The position numbers and the translations under genes are program-made. A model generated the notes under the pieces. It saw only the letters and a list, made by a program, of their open reading frames with translations. It was not told the DNA's origin and did not search any database. A stretch of 64,000 bases of DNA, from positions 361,571 through 425,570 of the forward strand of contig JALLLS010000026.1 of NCBI GenBank assembly GCA_025094145.1. The letters run 5' to 3'. Shown one piece after another: positions 12,301-22,783 of the stretch; positions within the stretch are counted from its first letter, which is position 1; each line of letters begins with the position of its first letter. The stretch is from Spinellus fusiger (lineage: Eukaryota; Mucoromycota; Mucoromycetes; Mucorales; Phycomycetaceae).

Positions 12301-14049
12301 TCCGTCTCCATGGAACATCATGGAAGTGTGTCCTCCTGTAGTGCCAAAGTGATCTTTTTCCTTGTCGATCAACTTCATCCCTCCCAGTCTAACAATGCGA
12401 CAAACAAGATACAGTCCTTCATTCAAATCATGAGGGGAGAGGTCCACAAACAGGGTCTGTAGTTTGCCAATCTGACTTTCATCTTTTGGCATGCCATTGT
12501 AGGTCAATACTACTACAAACTGTTCAGTAATGAAGGTGTTTTCTGCCTTGTTATAAAGAGAAAAGTAGAGTTCTGTGAATTCTCCTGGCTGGCATATGTG
12601 AGCAACACAGGCTTTAAGTTCGAATAGTAAATGACTGAATTTAGCACCAATGCTGTTATAGGAAGAGGAAGAAGATCTTGCTTCGGGTGTTGATTCTGTA
12701 TCCAAGACCAAGGACGAATTTGTCAATGAATGGTGTATATGTGAGGCTGCTGTTTTCATTGAGTTGGTGTTGATAGGTGTGGGTGCCATGGGTGGTGTAG
12801 ATGTAGAAGTAGAAGTAGGTGTAAAAGCAGTCGTACTATTAACAGTCTTAGTAGTAGGCGTAGTGTTAGTGTTAGTGGTAGTAGTAGTAGGAATAGTAGT
12901 AGTAGTAGTAGGAATAGTAGTAGTAGTAGTAGTAGGAATAGTAGTAGTAGTAGTAGTAGTAGCAGCAGCAGTAGCAGCAGTAGCAGCAGTAGTGGGAGGA
13001 GAGGTGTTAGTATAAGAAGAGTAGTGAGTGGGTGGGACGGGTTCTTCCGTGGTGTATTTCCAGTGCATACGATAGAGTGTGGCAAGAGATGTGTTGGTCA
13101 TGTCTAATAAAAATCCTCTTTCTGGGTGTCGAATGATCATATCACGATCCATAGATAGGTTCATAGTCACCATGCGATGTATAATTTCTTTTCTTAGTCT
13201 GGAGAGCTCTTCCCTTGACAGTGCCTGATTGAGGAGCTGTCGTCGTGCCTGAAAGAGATAGTTGATATGATCTCTTACTGTGTTGAAGTCTGCGTACCGA
13301 TTCTCCCTTAGGTAGGTGTAGAGAAGACTATTCCACTCACTCACACAGGCACCAATCTCATCTACTAGTGGTTCTGAGATGCCAGTGAGTGTTGACTGAT
13401 CAAATCGCACGAGGGGGAGGGGAGGCGGCATAGGTTTCAGTGATTCAGGAAGCATGGAATGTCTGGCACTCTCTGGATCAAAATGGAAATCAACATCGCT
13501 GTTGGGGCGAGATCCGTCGTAGTCTGTGCTCTTCCTTACAAAGGAATCAGAGAAGGAGCGGGAGAGGCTTGTGAAGTCGGGAGAAAGCCAAGGTGCGGTG
13601 GGAGAGAGTGGCTGGTCTTCCAAACCAGTGTCTGAGTGGTTTGAGAAGGACATCTCCACTGCCTCCATGTCCAGGTATTCCTTTATTTGGACATGCGACC
13701 GAGGAAAACATCCAATGGGTGCCGTATTGGGTTTGATGCCTGCTTCTAGAGTGCTTAATACATAACCTCGGTACCACTGCCCTTGCTGCTCAAAGATGAA
13801 CAGCTCATCGCCCACCTCAAGCGGATTAAGGTGCACATAGTCAGGAGGATGGAGTGAGGCAGTATAAGATGGCGTAAAGGAGCCTACAGTATAGACAGAG
13901 GCTGTGTCTGTCTGTGGCGAAAGGAGAGGAGAGTAGAGAGTGGAATAGGTGGTGCAGGGGCGTGTCGACTGAGAAAAGGTGGTGGGTGAGGGTGTAAAAG
14001 GGTGAATGGCTATGGCATGGGCGATCTTTGGTAATGGTAGCCATTTCAT
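6394..14049 (-). CDS. DOCK-family (dedicator of cytokinesis) Rho/Rac guanine-nucleotide exchange factor
   Basis: Three exons: a giant exon 7006-14049, then 6797-6881 and 6394-6737; phases close exactly. About 2,490 aa. Order: SH3-like domain at about residues 60-120 (PPDYVHLNPLEVGDELFIF, GQWYRGYV), Ser/Pro-rich linker, a helical DOCK N-terminal region interrupted by a Thr/Ile-Pro tract (about 360-400), DHR-1 C2-like domain (about 740-895, with NELYITLASGDFAQFG), long ARM-like middle, DHR-2 catalytic domain (about 1900-2290, with FRVGFYGRGFPDSVRNHQY), and a basic Pro/Ser-rich tail ending RKKSRKKSQS. DOCK DHR-2 domains load GTP on Rac, Cdc42 or Rho at the plasma membrane, often with an ELMO partner (yeast Dck1-Lmo1). 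Substrate GTPase cannot be told here. The next gene upstream ends at 14197 on the same strand, leaving 147 bp for the promoter. Confidence 0.92.
12860..13010. repeat. In-frame trinucleotide tract coding poly-Thr / Ile-Pro in the DOCK protein
   Basis: Imperfect AGT/AGC triplets on the + strand encode Thr runs punctuated by Ile-Pro and then Ala-rich sequence on the minus strand. The tract leaves open ORFs in the other frames (poly-Leu and poly-Val), which are artefacts of the repeat. It lies in a disordered stretch between the N-terminal helical region and DHR-1. Confidence 0.85.
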
Positions 14050-14196
14050 GACGTGAAAGAATGAATGAAAAGAAATGACACTAAAGGAAAAAAAGAAGAA
14101 AAAAAAGAGAGGCGAGAGAAAGAAAGAAAAAAATTAGAGGAGTTTTAATTTGTGAAATTAGAGGACCGTTTAAAGTATCTGCTTCCATTGGTGATT

Positions 14197-15042
14197 TTAT
14201 GCAGCTTCTTTTTTAGCCTTGGCTCTTGCAGTACGTACCGATCTGCGTAACCGGTAGAAATTGAGGGTCTCGTCATAGGCCAGTCCTTTGACCTTTCCTT
14301 GCCACGTAGAAGCAGGTAGAACCTCCATGTGGAAGTGGAGTTTGGCTTCTGCTACAAATGCATCCTGGGCGGCCTGGTTCCTGACCTCACTAATGCAGAG
14401 GATGCATGTGGTGTCGCTGGCTAAACAGTGCATGGTTCTGACTAAGTCCAGTGCACTGGCTTCAGAATAGATACAGTCACAAGCCACGAGATAGTCAATA
14501 GGCCCCAGTGACTTGACATGACGCATGTCCTCCTCATTCCCCCACAGCAGAGGCTCCACCAACATGTCACTGTCCTTGTCTGCTTCATTCTTTCGCCGTC
14601 CACTCACAGACCGCACAGAGTAGCCATTGGCCTCGACATTCTTCTCCATAACAGGCACCAATGCTTCAATATCAGTGACCATAACACTCTCTATTCCCAG
14701 CTGCCTCAGCATAATACCAATCAGCCCCACACCAGAGCCCAGTTCTACCCAGCGCTTGGTACGGTCCAGGGATATCCAGTCATGACGCGTTCTTTTTGTA
14801 AGGGACTCGAGATAGGCACAAAAGACAATGGCCGTCAGCCACACATAGCCACCGAGGTGGTTGGAGTGTGGGTCCTGCACCAGTACAACGTGATGAGGTC
14901 CAATGTGTAGTGTCAACCGGTCGGCCGACTGTAACTCCCACCTATCGAGCTTATAGAGGGGTCGGCTGAACTTCTGACCGTCCTCCCATCCTTCCACAGT
15001 GGCAATAGGAGTGTCTTGGAGGTGTTTGGTTTTCATTCTCAA
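14197..15042 (-). CDS. Class I SAM-dependent protein-lysine methyltransferase, METTL21/VCP-KMT type (Methyltransf_16)
   Basis: Single exon, 281 aa. SAM-binding motif I is WVELGSGVGLIGIMLRQLG (about residues 110-128), followed by VTDIEALVPVMEKNV (motif post-I acidic residue) and the DCIY motif (family D-x-x-Y/F) in DYLVACDCIYSEASAL. This order is that of eukaryotic METTL21-type enzymes that methylate lysines of elongation factors, chaperones or VCP; the substrate cannot be assigned. The upstream residues include the usual WxxxxVLA-like strand region (GGYVWLTAIVFCAYL). Starts at MRMKTKHL; a second Met follows two codons later. A Lys/Ala-rich tail ends the protein. Not fused to either neighbour. 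Confidence 0.85.
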   Translation of the reverse strand: MRMKTKHLQDTPIATVEGWEDGQKFSRPLYKLDRWELQSADRLTLHIGPHHVVLVQDPHSNHLGGYVWLTAIVFCAYLESLTKRTRHDWISLDRTKRWVELGSGVGLIGIMLRQLGIESVMVTDIEALVPVMEKNVEANGYSVRSVSGRRKNEADKDSDMLVEPLLWGNEEDMRHVKSLGPIDYLVACDCIYSEASALDLVRTMHCLASDTTCILCISEVRNQAAQDAFVAEAKLHFHMEVLPASTWQGKVKGLAYDETLNFYRLRRSVRTARAKAKKEAA

Positions 15043-15196
15043 TGGTGAGGGAGAGCAGTCAAAGGGCAGTCAAAGGGCAGTGGTGAGTTTAGTGAGAATG
15101 CAAGGACAGCAAAAACAAGAATAGAAAGTAAACAAACAGAACAAAAAGAACAAAAAGTTAAAGTTGAAAAATAATAATAAAAAGAACAGGAGGACT

Positions 15197-16321
15197 TCAT
15201 TTCTGGGTGGGGACTTTTTGGAAGGCGTCTTTGGTTTTGTCACCGTAGCTCTTCATCCAAGAAGCCACCTCCACCTCCCATACTGCCTCATATTGTCCCA
15301 GCCAGCCTGTTGAATGCTTTGATGTCTGCTTGAATCCATGTCGCTTACTAAGGATCTGCTCTGCTGCCATCATCATCTCATTGGTCTCTGCATACACACG
15401 CTTGATGCCATGCTCACTCGCCCATACCATGGCTCTGTTGACCAGGAGAGTAGACAGACTACAGCTCTGGTATTCATACTTGATAGTAAGACGAGTAAGG
15501 GTGGCAGTGTGGGGGGCGTGTGCTTTGGCAAACAGTGGACGGGTGGTGGTGGAGGGGCGTTCAAAGGAAGCAGGCACCGACAAATGGTATCGCTTCAACA
15601 GTCGAGTACCTATCTTCTGCCATGGAGCCAATGGGACGGGCCGTTGATCAGACACATCCTTTGCATTGCACGCCAACCCAACCATTCCACAGGGCTCATT
15701 GTCCATCACCAACACCCAAAAGTGAGAAGGCGTTCTCTCGGATTCAGGCAGACGTTGGCGTACTAACTCTGTAGCTGGCTTGGTGTCCTTATCAAATGTC
15801 ACTCTTTTCTTGGGACTAGGCTGGCTGTCTTCCTTGGGCTCCTCAACAATCCTCTCCTCCTTCCTCCAGTGAAGATAGGAGACCTCTGGATCACACAAGT
15901 CATTCTGTCTAATGTACTCCACACGGTGTTGGGTATCAAATTGGTCTGTAATAACAAACAGAGCTGCAAATCCAACAGCAGCCCAGGCAAACGTAAAGAA
16001 CAGCTTAAGAACAGTGCAGGACCACGAAGGAAAGTCCAAGCCAGACAGCAGAATAGGTGCAATCATCAGCAGATAGGAATAGACAGCAAACCACACCACC
16101 CATGTAAGGGGAGTCCACAACTTCCGGCGTACACCTTCTGGGACAAGTGCAAAATAGCTACTAATAAACATATGGTCTACATAAGGATAATCGCCCGCAC
16201 GGTAGGTTCTCAAGACAAGACGGGGTGACTCTGGCTCCCTCTCCTTCTCCTGCTCCTGCTCATGCTCCTTCTTCTTTCCCTCTCCCTTTTGCTGGTCTTT
16301 CTGCTCAACGGACGCTGCCAT
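15197..16321 (-). CDS. GNAT-family N-acetyltransferase with two N-terminal membrane segments
   Basis: About 374 aa from the MAASVEQKDQQK start (16321); the frame is open further upstream but that part looks non-coding. Residues 1-35 are highly charged (K/E repeats). Two hydrophobic segments follow (WVVWFAVYSYLLMIAPILL and FTFAWAAVGFAALFVI), then a charged loop and a C-terminal GNAT fold: FWVLVMDNEPCGMVGLACN (beta2-beta4) and a CoA-binding helix region SLSTLLVNRAMVWASEHG with a following YAETNEMM strand. The membrane-plus-GNAT layout resembles NAT8-type acetyltransferases, which sit in the ER/Golgi membrane. The classic Q/RxxGxG/A loop is degenerate here (YQSCSLSTLL), so activity and substrate are uncertain. 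Confidence 0.7.
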   Translation of the reverse strand: MAASVEQKDQQKGEGKKKEHEQEQEKEREPESPRLVLRTYRAGDYPYVDHMFISSYFALVPEGVRRKLWTPLTWVVWFAVYSYLLMIAPILLSGLDFPSWSCTVLKLFFTFAWAAVGFAALFVITDQFDTQHRVEYIRQNDLCDPEVSYLHWRKEERIVEEPKEDSQPSPKKRVTFDKDTKPATELVRQRLPESERTPSHFWVLVMDNEPCGMVGLACNAKDVSDQRPVPLAPWQKIGTRLLKRYHLSVPASFERPSTTTRPLFAKAHAPHTATLTRLTIKYEYQSCSLSTLLVNRAMVWASEHGIKRVYAETNEMMMAAEQILSKRHGFKQTSKHSTGWLGQYEAVWEVEVASWMKSYGDKTKDAFQKVPTQK

Positions 16322-16810
16322 AGTGCTTGGAAAGAAGAGGAAGAATAATAAACCAGTATCTTTTTGAGCTTTAAAAATATAGTGCTTTCTTCTACCAATG
16401 AAATACCCCACGTGAAGATAGATAAACCAATGACAGGATAGAAATGTGTACGCCTTTGTTTCTCTTGGCTTGTTCAGCATCCTCTTTCTTCTTCTAATAT
16501 AATGGACTGTACCTTTTGTCTTTATTTTAGACACAATTTCTCTATTTTTATTATTTTTATTATTTTATTTTATTTTATTTTATTTTTTATTTTAATACAG
16601 GCGCTCTACAGTCATGCTTTTCTTTTTCGGACATTTTCTTTGGATAGAGAAGAATCGTAGTGGTGGCCCTAGAAACATATCTAGAGTGAGATGCTGTCTT
16701 GTAGAAAAGCAAAAGAACAGTCATAATGATAATAGTAACAAAGTAAATAGATAAACAATAATAAATAAAAGAAGATAGAATTACCATAGACTCCTCCATC
16801 TTCAACAGTA

Positions 16811-17023
16811 TTAATGGTGCTTCTTGTCCTTGAGGAAGATAGCTTCATAGCCACAGTAAGCGGCAAAGGCCACAGTAGCAAGACCTAGACCAGGGAAAAT
16901 GCTTCTGACAGAATTTGTCTTGACAAAAAACGAGTGTCTGCGCCAGGCCTCACGCTTAGCCCAGGGGTCATGGTAGACAGGCTTGGTGTGGTTGGCTTCC
17001 GAGTGCGTGAATTTGGGGGTCAT
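16811..17023 (-). CDS. NADH:ubiquinone oxidoreductase B12 subunit (NDUFB3 family), complex I
   Basis: 70 aa single-exon protein. The first half holds PVYHDPWAKREAWRRHSFF, matching the family DPWxRxEAWR signature; one membrane helix follows (GLGLATVAFAAYCGYEAIF), and the protein ends LKDKKHH, as human NDUFB3 does. B12 is an accessory, non-catalytic subunit in the membrane arm of mitochondrial complex I; it has no cleavable presequence, and none is seen. The short N-terminus compared with animals is normal for fungi. ORFs overlapping its 3' flank (16587-16881) are not coding. Confidence 0.85.
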   Translation of the reverse strand: MTPKFTHSEANHTKPVYHDPWAKREAWRRHSFFVKTNSVRSIFPGLGLATVAFAAYCGYEAIFLKDKKHH

Positions 17024-18697
17024 GGCGTGTGGAATGGACTCACAAAGGACTGTCAGTGTTTTATTTGTTTATCAGTCCTATGGCATCGGAATAGCCAGTA
17101 GATAAGGTGACGTCACTTTTAAAGGGAAAGAGACGAAAAAAAAATTGTGAAAGAAGAGTAGGAGGATGGGTGAGAATGGACTTTGAAAATAATAGTAGGC
17201 CAGTATAGGATAGGTTGGAATAGATAAATTATCTTGTATTTATCTATATTCTGTGTTTTAAATGAATATATTACTTATCATTCATTGGATTAAGATGGTC
17301 AATAGAGTAAGATAGAGACATTATCATTACCCTGTCGTCTTTGGGTTTTTAGGCCAAAGGTATACGGAACAGTAGAACGTGTAGTTAAACTCTGTTGTTT
17401 ATTGAATGGAATTGTTACGTCTTTTATACTTTTCTAATGGTATAGATTCAGGGGTTAACTATCGAAATGCTATGAACTATCGACATCCTTTGATATTCGA
17501 TAGAGTCTCCTTCTTAGTTTGGTAATATATCAATCCTAATTCCCAAAAGAGTGATTCTTCCAATTATGGGAAAAGTCTTTACGACAATATTCAAAGTGTC
17601 TTGTGAGGTTTGGATCAAAGGGTGCCTAAGATACATTAAAGAGATGAGACGGGAGTAGCTGAAATTTCTCCATTGGATAGAAGATTAAGTGCAAAGTGTA
17701 TTTATAAAAAGAGAAGAAAAAACTCTCCTTATAGTAAAGCCTGTGAATACAGTCCAGGATGTATGGGTGCTATGCTGATGATCTTATAATAAGATGAATA
17801 GCAATTGAGCTGTAGTGCCAACCTTATACTACAACTCACTATGAAAACAATAGTCTTTGTTAGAAATTGTTTGGTTCTTATCTATCCTTGGAATATCAAC
17901 TGATTTATTTTCTATGCAGTTATCATTAAAGTAGTTATAGAACCATTGATTAATATTAACCAAATGGTAAAGAGTAAATCTACTTTCTCAACTATGAATA
18001 GTGTGATAAGATACATATGATTTCAAGTAAAGTATAATTAAGAAATAATGTGTAGTATAAACATACATAGTTTTATAGACTACTTTATTTCCAAAGCTAG
18101 AAACAAGATTGCACTTGAGGGGCATCTTGTCTTGTCTTTAGACTCTTTATTCTGTCTAAATAAACCTCTTTGTTGTGCTATTGGATTAACCTATCTGATA
18201 CAAAAGAAAAGAAAAAGAAAACAATAGTACCAGCTGTATCTATTGTTTAGTAAAGAATAAATACTCTATCATACTCTGTTAGTACTGCCCATCTGTTTTC
18301 TATAGAATAACCTTCACAACTCTATTCTACACTTTAATAGACTGAGAACTATCTCCTCTTTCTTTCTTTAAGATTTATTATTATTATTAGCACTGTTGTC
18401 TTTGTGTCAATAGTGAAATAATACAACCTAATAAATGCATAGAGTAGCATACAATAGGATAATTTTATTCATAGCAGAAAAGCAAAGTGACATATTTATC
18501 ATTGGCTAAACAAAACCATGCGTTGGGTATCTTTTTTTTTATTACACTAGAATTAGTGTGGGTATAAAACAGAATGAAATAGTTTAGTGATGGTCTCTCT
18601 GATCTGACATATACTTGTCTATAGCATTTAAAAAAGAGCATGCACTGGACTCTTGATATGATCTTTATGCGTTGAACAAGAAAGACAATATTCATTA
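17024..18697. other. 1.7 kb AT-rich intergenic spacer
   Basis: Between the NDUFB3-like gene (start 17023) and the coiled-coil gene (end 18698), both minus strand. Read in six frames only short AT-rich ORFs appear (for example 18465-18695), with no domain motif, tRNA or transposon motif recognised. The right end must include the 3' UTR of the coiled-coil gene and the left end the NDUFB3 promoter. Confidence 0.6.
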
Positions 18698-19573
18698 TTA
18701 ATGATTCTGGTTGCTTCTTATTTTCACATACTTGGTCGATAAAACTTTCTCTGTCAAAAGTTTCTTATAGGATTCTTCCAAATCTCGCAGTGCCTTTAAG
18801 CATATCTCAAGGTCGTTGTCGGCTCTATTCATCATGCCAGTCTACAGTGAATACTGTGTGCATGTAGCATAGAAAGCACTTACAGGGTGGGCTCAGTGAA
18901 AGAAAGACTGGGCGTGCTGTACATTAAAGGACAGCTCTGATATTTTCCTTTTTGGCCTCAACAAAAGAGTAAGAGATAGTGGAAGTCTCATCAGAAGATC
19001 AGGTTGAACCTACTTTGAAAAGAGGCTTCTTGCTCCTCTAGTTTTAATACACCTTCCTCAATACAGTCTACACTGTTCTTCACTATGACATTGCAGTGTT
19101 ATAGGTCAATATACTATTGGGTTTCTCCAATATAATAATACCCACAATGCAGAATAATATCATTGACCGATATTTCATGGCATTGAATATGAGCTATCAT
19201 CATCATTTCTGATATCTGTTCAAGATGGTCGATGCATGTCACTATAATCTGAGTGAAATACCCATACATACTCCTAGATAGCAAATAAAATAACAAATAA
19301 AGGTGTCAAGCTCTCTGCTACCAAGGCCCTTACTTACGCTGCAGTATGCATTGAACCCCTTAATACTCTATTCTCTGCTTCATAAACAGAAAGTCTGCGA
19401 AAAGTATCTTCTACTGTCTGTTGAAGTTCATTCTCATTCATCCTACGATCAGGTCTTTTATTGATGTTCATAATGATAAAAGAGATTAAGAATAAGAAAC
19501 TATTCACACAAACACATACAAAAAGAGAAAGAAAACAAATGATACATCATCAGTACCTCTGTTCTGAAGTCAT
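18698..19573 (-). CDS. Small coiled-coil protein, function unknown (multi-exon)
   Basis: Not recognised. Likely exon 1 19557-19573 (MTSEQR), exon 2 ending near 19338 (RPDRRMNENELQQTVEDTFR, then RLSVYEAENRVLRGSMHTAA), exon 3 about 19145-19275 (SMYGYFTQIIVTCIDHLEQ, ISEMMMIAHIQCHEISVND), exon 4 about 19015-19100 (VDCIEEGVLKLEEQEASFQ), and a last exon 18698-18841 (ADNDLEICLKALRDLEESYK) ending at the stop at 18698. Heptad-like Leu/Ile spacing suggests helices, as in small adaptor subunits of larger complexes. The join into the last exon does not keep frame with the best splice sites, so an exon is missing or misplaced. About 200 aa expected. Strand and coding character are fairly sure; family is not. 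Confidence 0.5.
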
Positions 19574-19678
19574 TATGTAGGTTTTTCAGAGAAAAAGAGA
19601 AAAAGAGGGAGAAAAGAAGTGTCTAACTGAATCAAAAATCAATTGACTTGTTCATCAAAGAATCTTTGTCACCTGCAC

Positions 19679-22082
19679 TTAAACCATAGCAAAGTACTTT
19701 TGGATAGCAGACAAAGCATTGTAACGCACATCAGAATCCTCATGTGTCATCAGCTCAAGAATACGCTGCTTGGCCCCACTCTTTTCAATGTTTCTATAGT
19801 ATAAGAGTTGAGTCAATCCCTCACTAAAAGACAGAACTTACAATCTGCCATCCTTGGATCTGTATTTTACATACTGGCCCAAGTCATGGCAGGCAATGGC
19901 CAAGACAGTGGGGGATTTTGAGCTCAAAAGACGAGTCAACATTCTATCAAGTGAATAGATCAATAAAGAGGAGGGTCATTCATTAGACAGTGAACTCCTT
20001 TCTATTTCTTACTTTAACAGGCGTTGCTGGTCTTTTTCTAATTGAATGGCATTTTCACTCCAAAAGTTCTCTGATGTATGAGGAGGCGACCACTCTAATT
20101 TTCCTGTCTCCACTTCCGACGCATAGACCTCCAATGTACTGCTCCAAGATTAACCACTATCAATAGCACTGATGATGGGACTCACGTTAAACTCTGGAAA
20201 TTAATTTCCAATGCTTCCTTGATCATTTGAATGTCCTGTACTATTTCCTGATCCGACCATTTGCGTGTGCTTAGATGCTCAGTAAAAGGCAATACTTTAG
20301 CAACAAGCATGGCTGATAGATTGGATCGAGGAGCCAATTGAATACAGTTCTATCATTACAGGATGTCAGCCACTGTCCGTCCTATTCTTCTCTAAAATAC
20401 TCATGTACCTTGAAAATAGCAATCACCATGCGAATGATTTTTTCCTTGATAGCATATTTGGCAATCTCCATCAAGGTAGGAATCACATCGTACTTTCTAA
20501 GGCACTCTTAGGATCCATGTATTTCTTGTTTTTTCTTTCTGTTTTGCCAAGAGACTCTTGGAACTTACTTGTTGAGATGGACACACACTTGCTTTTCAAA
20601 AGTGAGAAGCCAGAGGGAGAACAGTCCTTCATACAGTCTTTGTGGAGTGACCGTCTTTTTCATAAGAACATGGAGAAATCTGCAATGAGAATAAGTCCAA
20701 TGTATTTCCAAGTGGAGATGTTAATATAATATAAAGTATAAAGTACACTATATGATATAATATAATATAGTAGAATATAGTAGAATATAATATAATATAA
20801 TATAATATTATACTATATAAATAAAAAGGCAAAGAGGCAGACTTACGAGTCGACTGCATGCGGTGTATTCCAGAACACGAGTCGGTAAGAAGGAACATGA
20901 AACAACCCACTCAGCATCTGAACATTGAGTTCGACAATAGCCATCTGCCGACTCTGGAGCTGAAAAGTGATCCACCGGAAGAAGTCATAAACAAGGGCGT
21001 GCTCTTCTGCAGATGAGCTATATAAATATATATAAATATATATAAAAAGATATATAAAAAAAAAGATAAAAAAAAAAGATGAAAAGATAAAAAGATAAAA
21101 AGATAAAAAGAAATTCCCCACGTGAGTCACTTATTTTCTATGGACTGTCGATCCCACTCCCACTGAAAATCCAAATATCTCACTTTACCAGATCAAAAGC
21201 GTCAGTAGTCTGCTTGACTGGATAGCAACCCACTCGTCATTGATGTTCAATGCACTAATGAGCCCGAGGCATTCAGTTACACGTGTGTTTGCTTTATTTT
21301 ATTTACCGATGAAAGGGCTCAAAAAGGGAGTCTGTCTTGCCTTGACTTGCCCTGTGAAAAAGTTCAATGCGTTCATCATGCTCTATGCATAGAATATGTA
21401 AGTGTGAGAGGTAAGAGAGCATAAGGGAGCATAAGGAAACAGTAAAGAGGACGGCAAGTGTAACTGGAGTGTGACTTGATCCCTCCTTTGTTTCTTTTGC
21501 TCTGTTTGTTTTCTTTGTTTTATTCTATTATGTATACCCTTTAACATGTCATGGATAAGCACTAGCACCTTTTGGACGGCATCAACACGTGCCAGTTTTC
21601 GCATCAGTTCCAAGTATAAGTGTGCATAGTGGATACCGTGCTTTTGTGTGTGTATGTGTATGTGTATGTGTGTGTGTATGTGTGTGTGTGTCAATAGACA
21701 TCAATATAGAGTTCTCCATGGTGATTATCTGACTTTGAAACTATAACTATAGTGATGGGGTGTTACCTCTGACATTGTACTTGAGATCTCTTTGGGAGAC
21801 TTATTCTCTACATGTTCTATCATTGCTAATTCTTCCAAAGTGATAAGATTCATTCTTTGGTATTCCTAAAGTAGAAGAGAATGAGAACTCTGATAAGAAA
21901 GTGTTCCTTCATACGAGTAGGACAGAACTCACTTTCCATGGAATGGGCTCATGTCGTATAGTAGTAAGTAGCTCATCAAGATGAGGGTGGGCAATGATAG
22001 GAAGTGGGATATCAAAGACAGTCTCATTATGGGCTAATTCCATAGGGTCTGCTTCTGTGGTGGGTACAATGGACAGTGGCAT
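19679..22082 (-). CDS. VMA13: V-type proton ATPase subunit H (VMA13)
   Basis: About 12 short exons. Starts MPLSIVPTTEADPMELAHNE (22082); exon 1 21933-22082, exon 2 21767-21865, exon 3 from 21640. Later exons read HGIHYAHLYLELMRKLARVD, RLYEGLFSLWLLTFEKQVCV, NLSAMLVAKVLPFTEHLSTRK, LEWSPPHTSENFWSENA, VLAIACHDLGQYVKYRSKDG and finally LMTHEDSDVRYNALSAIQKY, ending at 19679. The W-S-PPH-S-E-FW and H-D-GQYV...HED..VRYNAL blocks are diagnostic of subunit H, an ARM/HEAT-repeat protein of the cytosolic V1 sector that couples V1 to V0 and silences free V1. The gene acts at vacuole and Golgi membranes. A GT microsatellite (about 21640-21690) lies in the intron before exon 3. Middle exon borders were not all fixed. 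Confidence 0.9.
21641..21693. repeat. GT/TGTATG microsatellite in a VMA13 intron
   Basis: TGTG/TGTATG units on the + strand ending at the acceptor of VMA13 exon 3, so the pyrimidine-poor CA-rich intron end on the minus strand is made of the repeat. Confidence 0.8.
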
Positions 22083-22783
22083 AGTGCAGTTGATTAGAGA
22101 TAGCCCTAAATAAAGAGAGAATTGAAGCCTGCTCTGTGTTGGCAGGGTCAAGAGCGGAAGTACAATTATTGTTTCAAGGGGATGAGTGTAGGATGAGTTC
22201 TTTTCTCAATGCTCCTCTGTCTGTGTGGGCAAGACAAGGATTTGTCATTGTTTGTAAAGTGTTGATGGGTGTGTCCATTGATAGATTTTTAGACCTACCA
22301 ACATGCCTGTAGGCCTATCTCTACAGTTGTTTGGACTGTACATACTAGAGAGAGAAGGGGAAGGAGGAGGAATGTCTGCTATCTTTTGTGGAATAGTTTG
22401 ATACATCCTGCGCCAAGAAAGCATTAGACACTGGACATGAAAATATAAAACATTAAACACTGGAACCTCCTTGTTTCTGCAGCTATTTCACTGGCTCATT
22501 GACTTGAGAATATCCTAAAATGTAGCCGTCATAGAAGCGCCAAGTCCAATGATATTCTCTCAAACACATACTAAATCTAGTCATGTTAGGCACATGTGAT
22601 TAAGTTTGGGTTTCTGCCATTTATTATTAAGGGAAAAGGGTAATAGTAAGAGAATAGAAAGATGATGGTGTAATGCTAATCTTATAAGTGTTCTTAAGTG
22701 CTGTTAAAATAGAGAAGTATAAAAAGGAAGAAAAAGAGAGGAAGAAAGAGAAAGGGAATCCCAAAGCAAAACCCTTGTGTTCT
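22083..22783. other. Intergenic spacer, VMA13 promoter to LEA-like gene 3' end
   Basis: 700 bp. No conserved ORF; short frames at 22245-22460 and 22627-22971 lack motifs or overlap the neighbouring real gene. Contains the VMA13 promoter (right of 22082) and the 3' UTR of the LEA-like gene (left of 22784), which is A/G-rich on the + strand at 22700-22760. Confidence 0.55.

Noticed and set aside
12756..13085. ORFs of poly-Leu (minus) and poly-Val (+) over the triplet repeat
   Set aside because: They are other-frame readings of the DOCK Thr/Ala repeat and have no coding-like flanks.
16322..16534. N-terminal extension of the GNAT protein to MSKIKTKG
   Set aside because: The extension has non-coding composition, while the Met at 16321 begins a charged tail typical of the family's start; splicing from a further upstream exon cannot be excluded.
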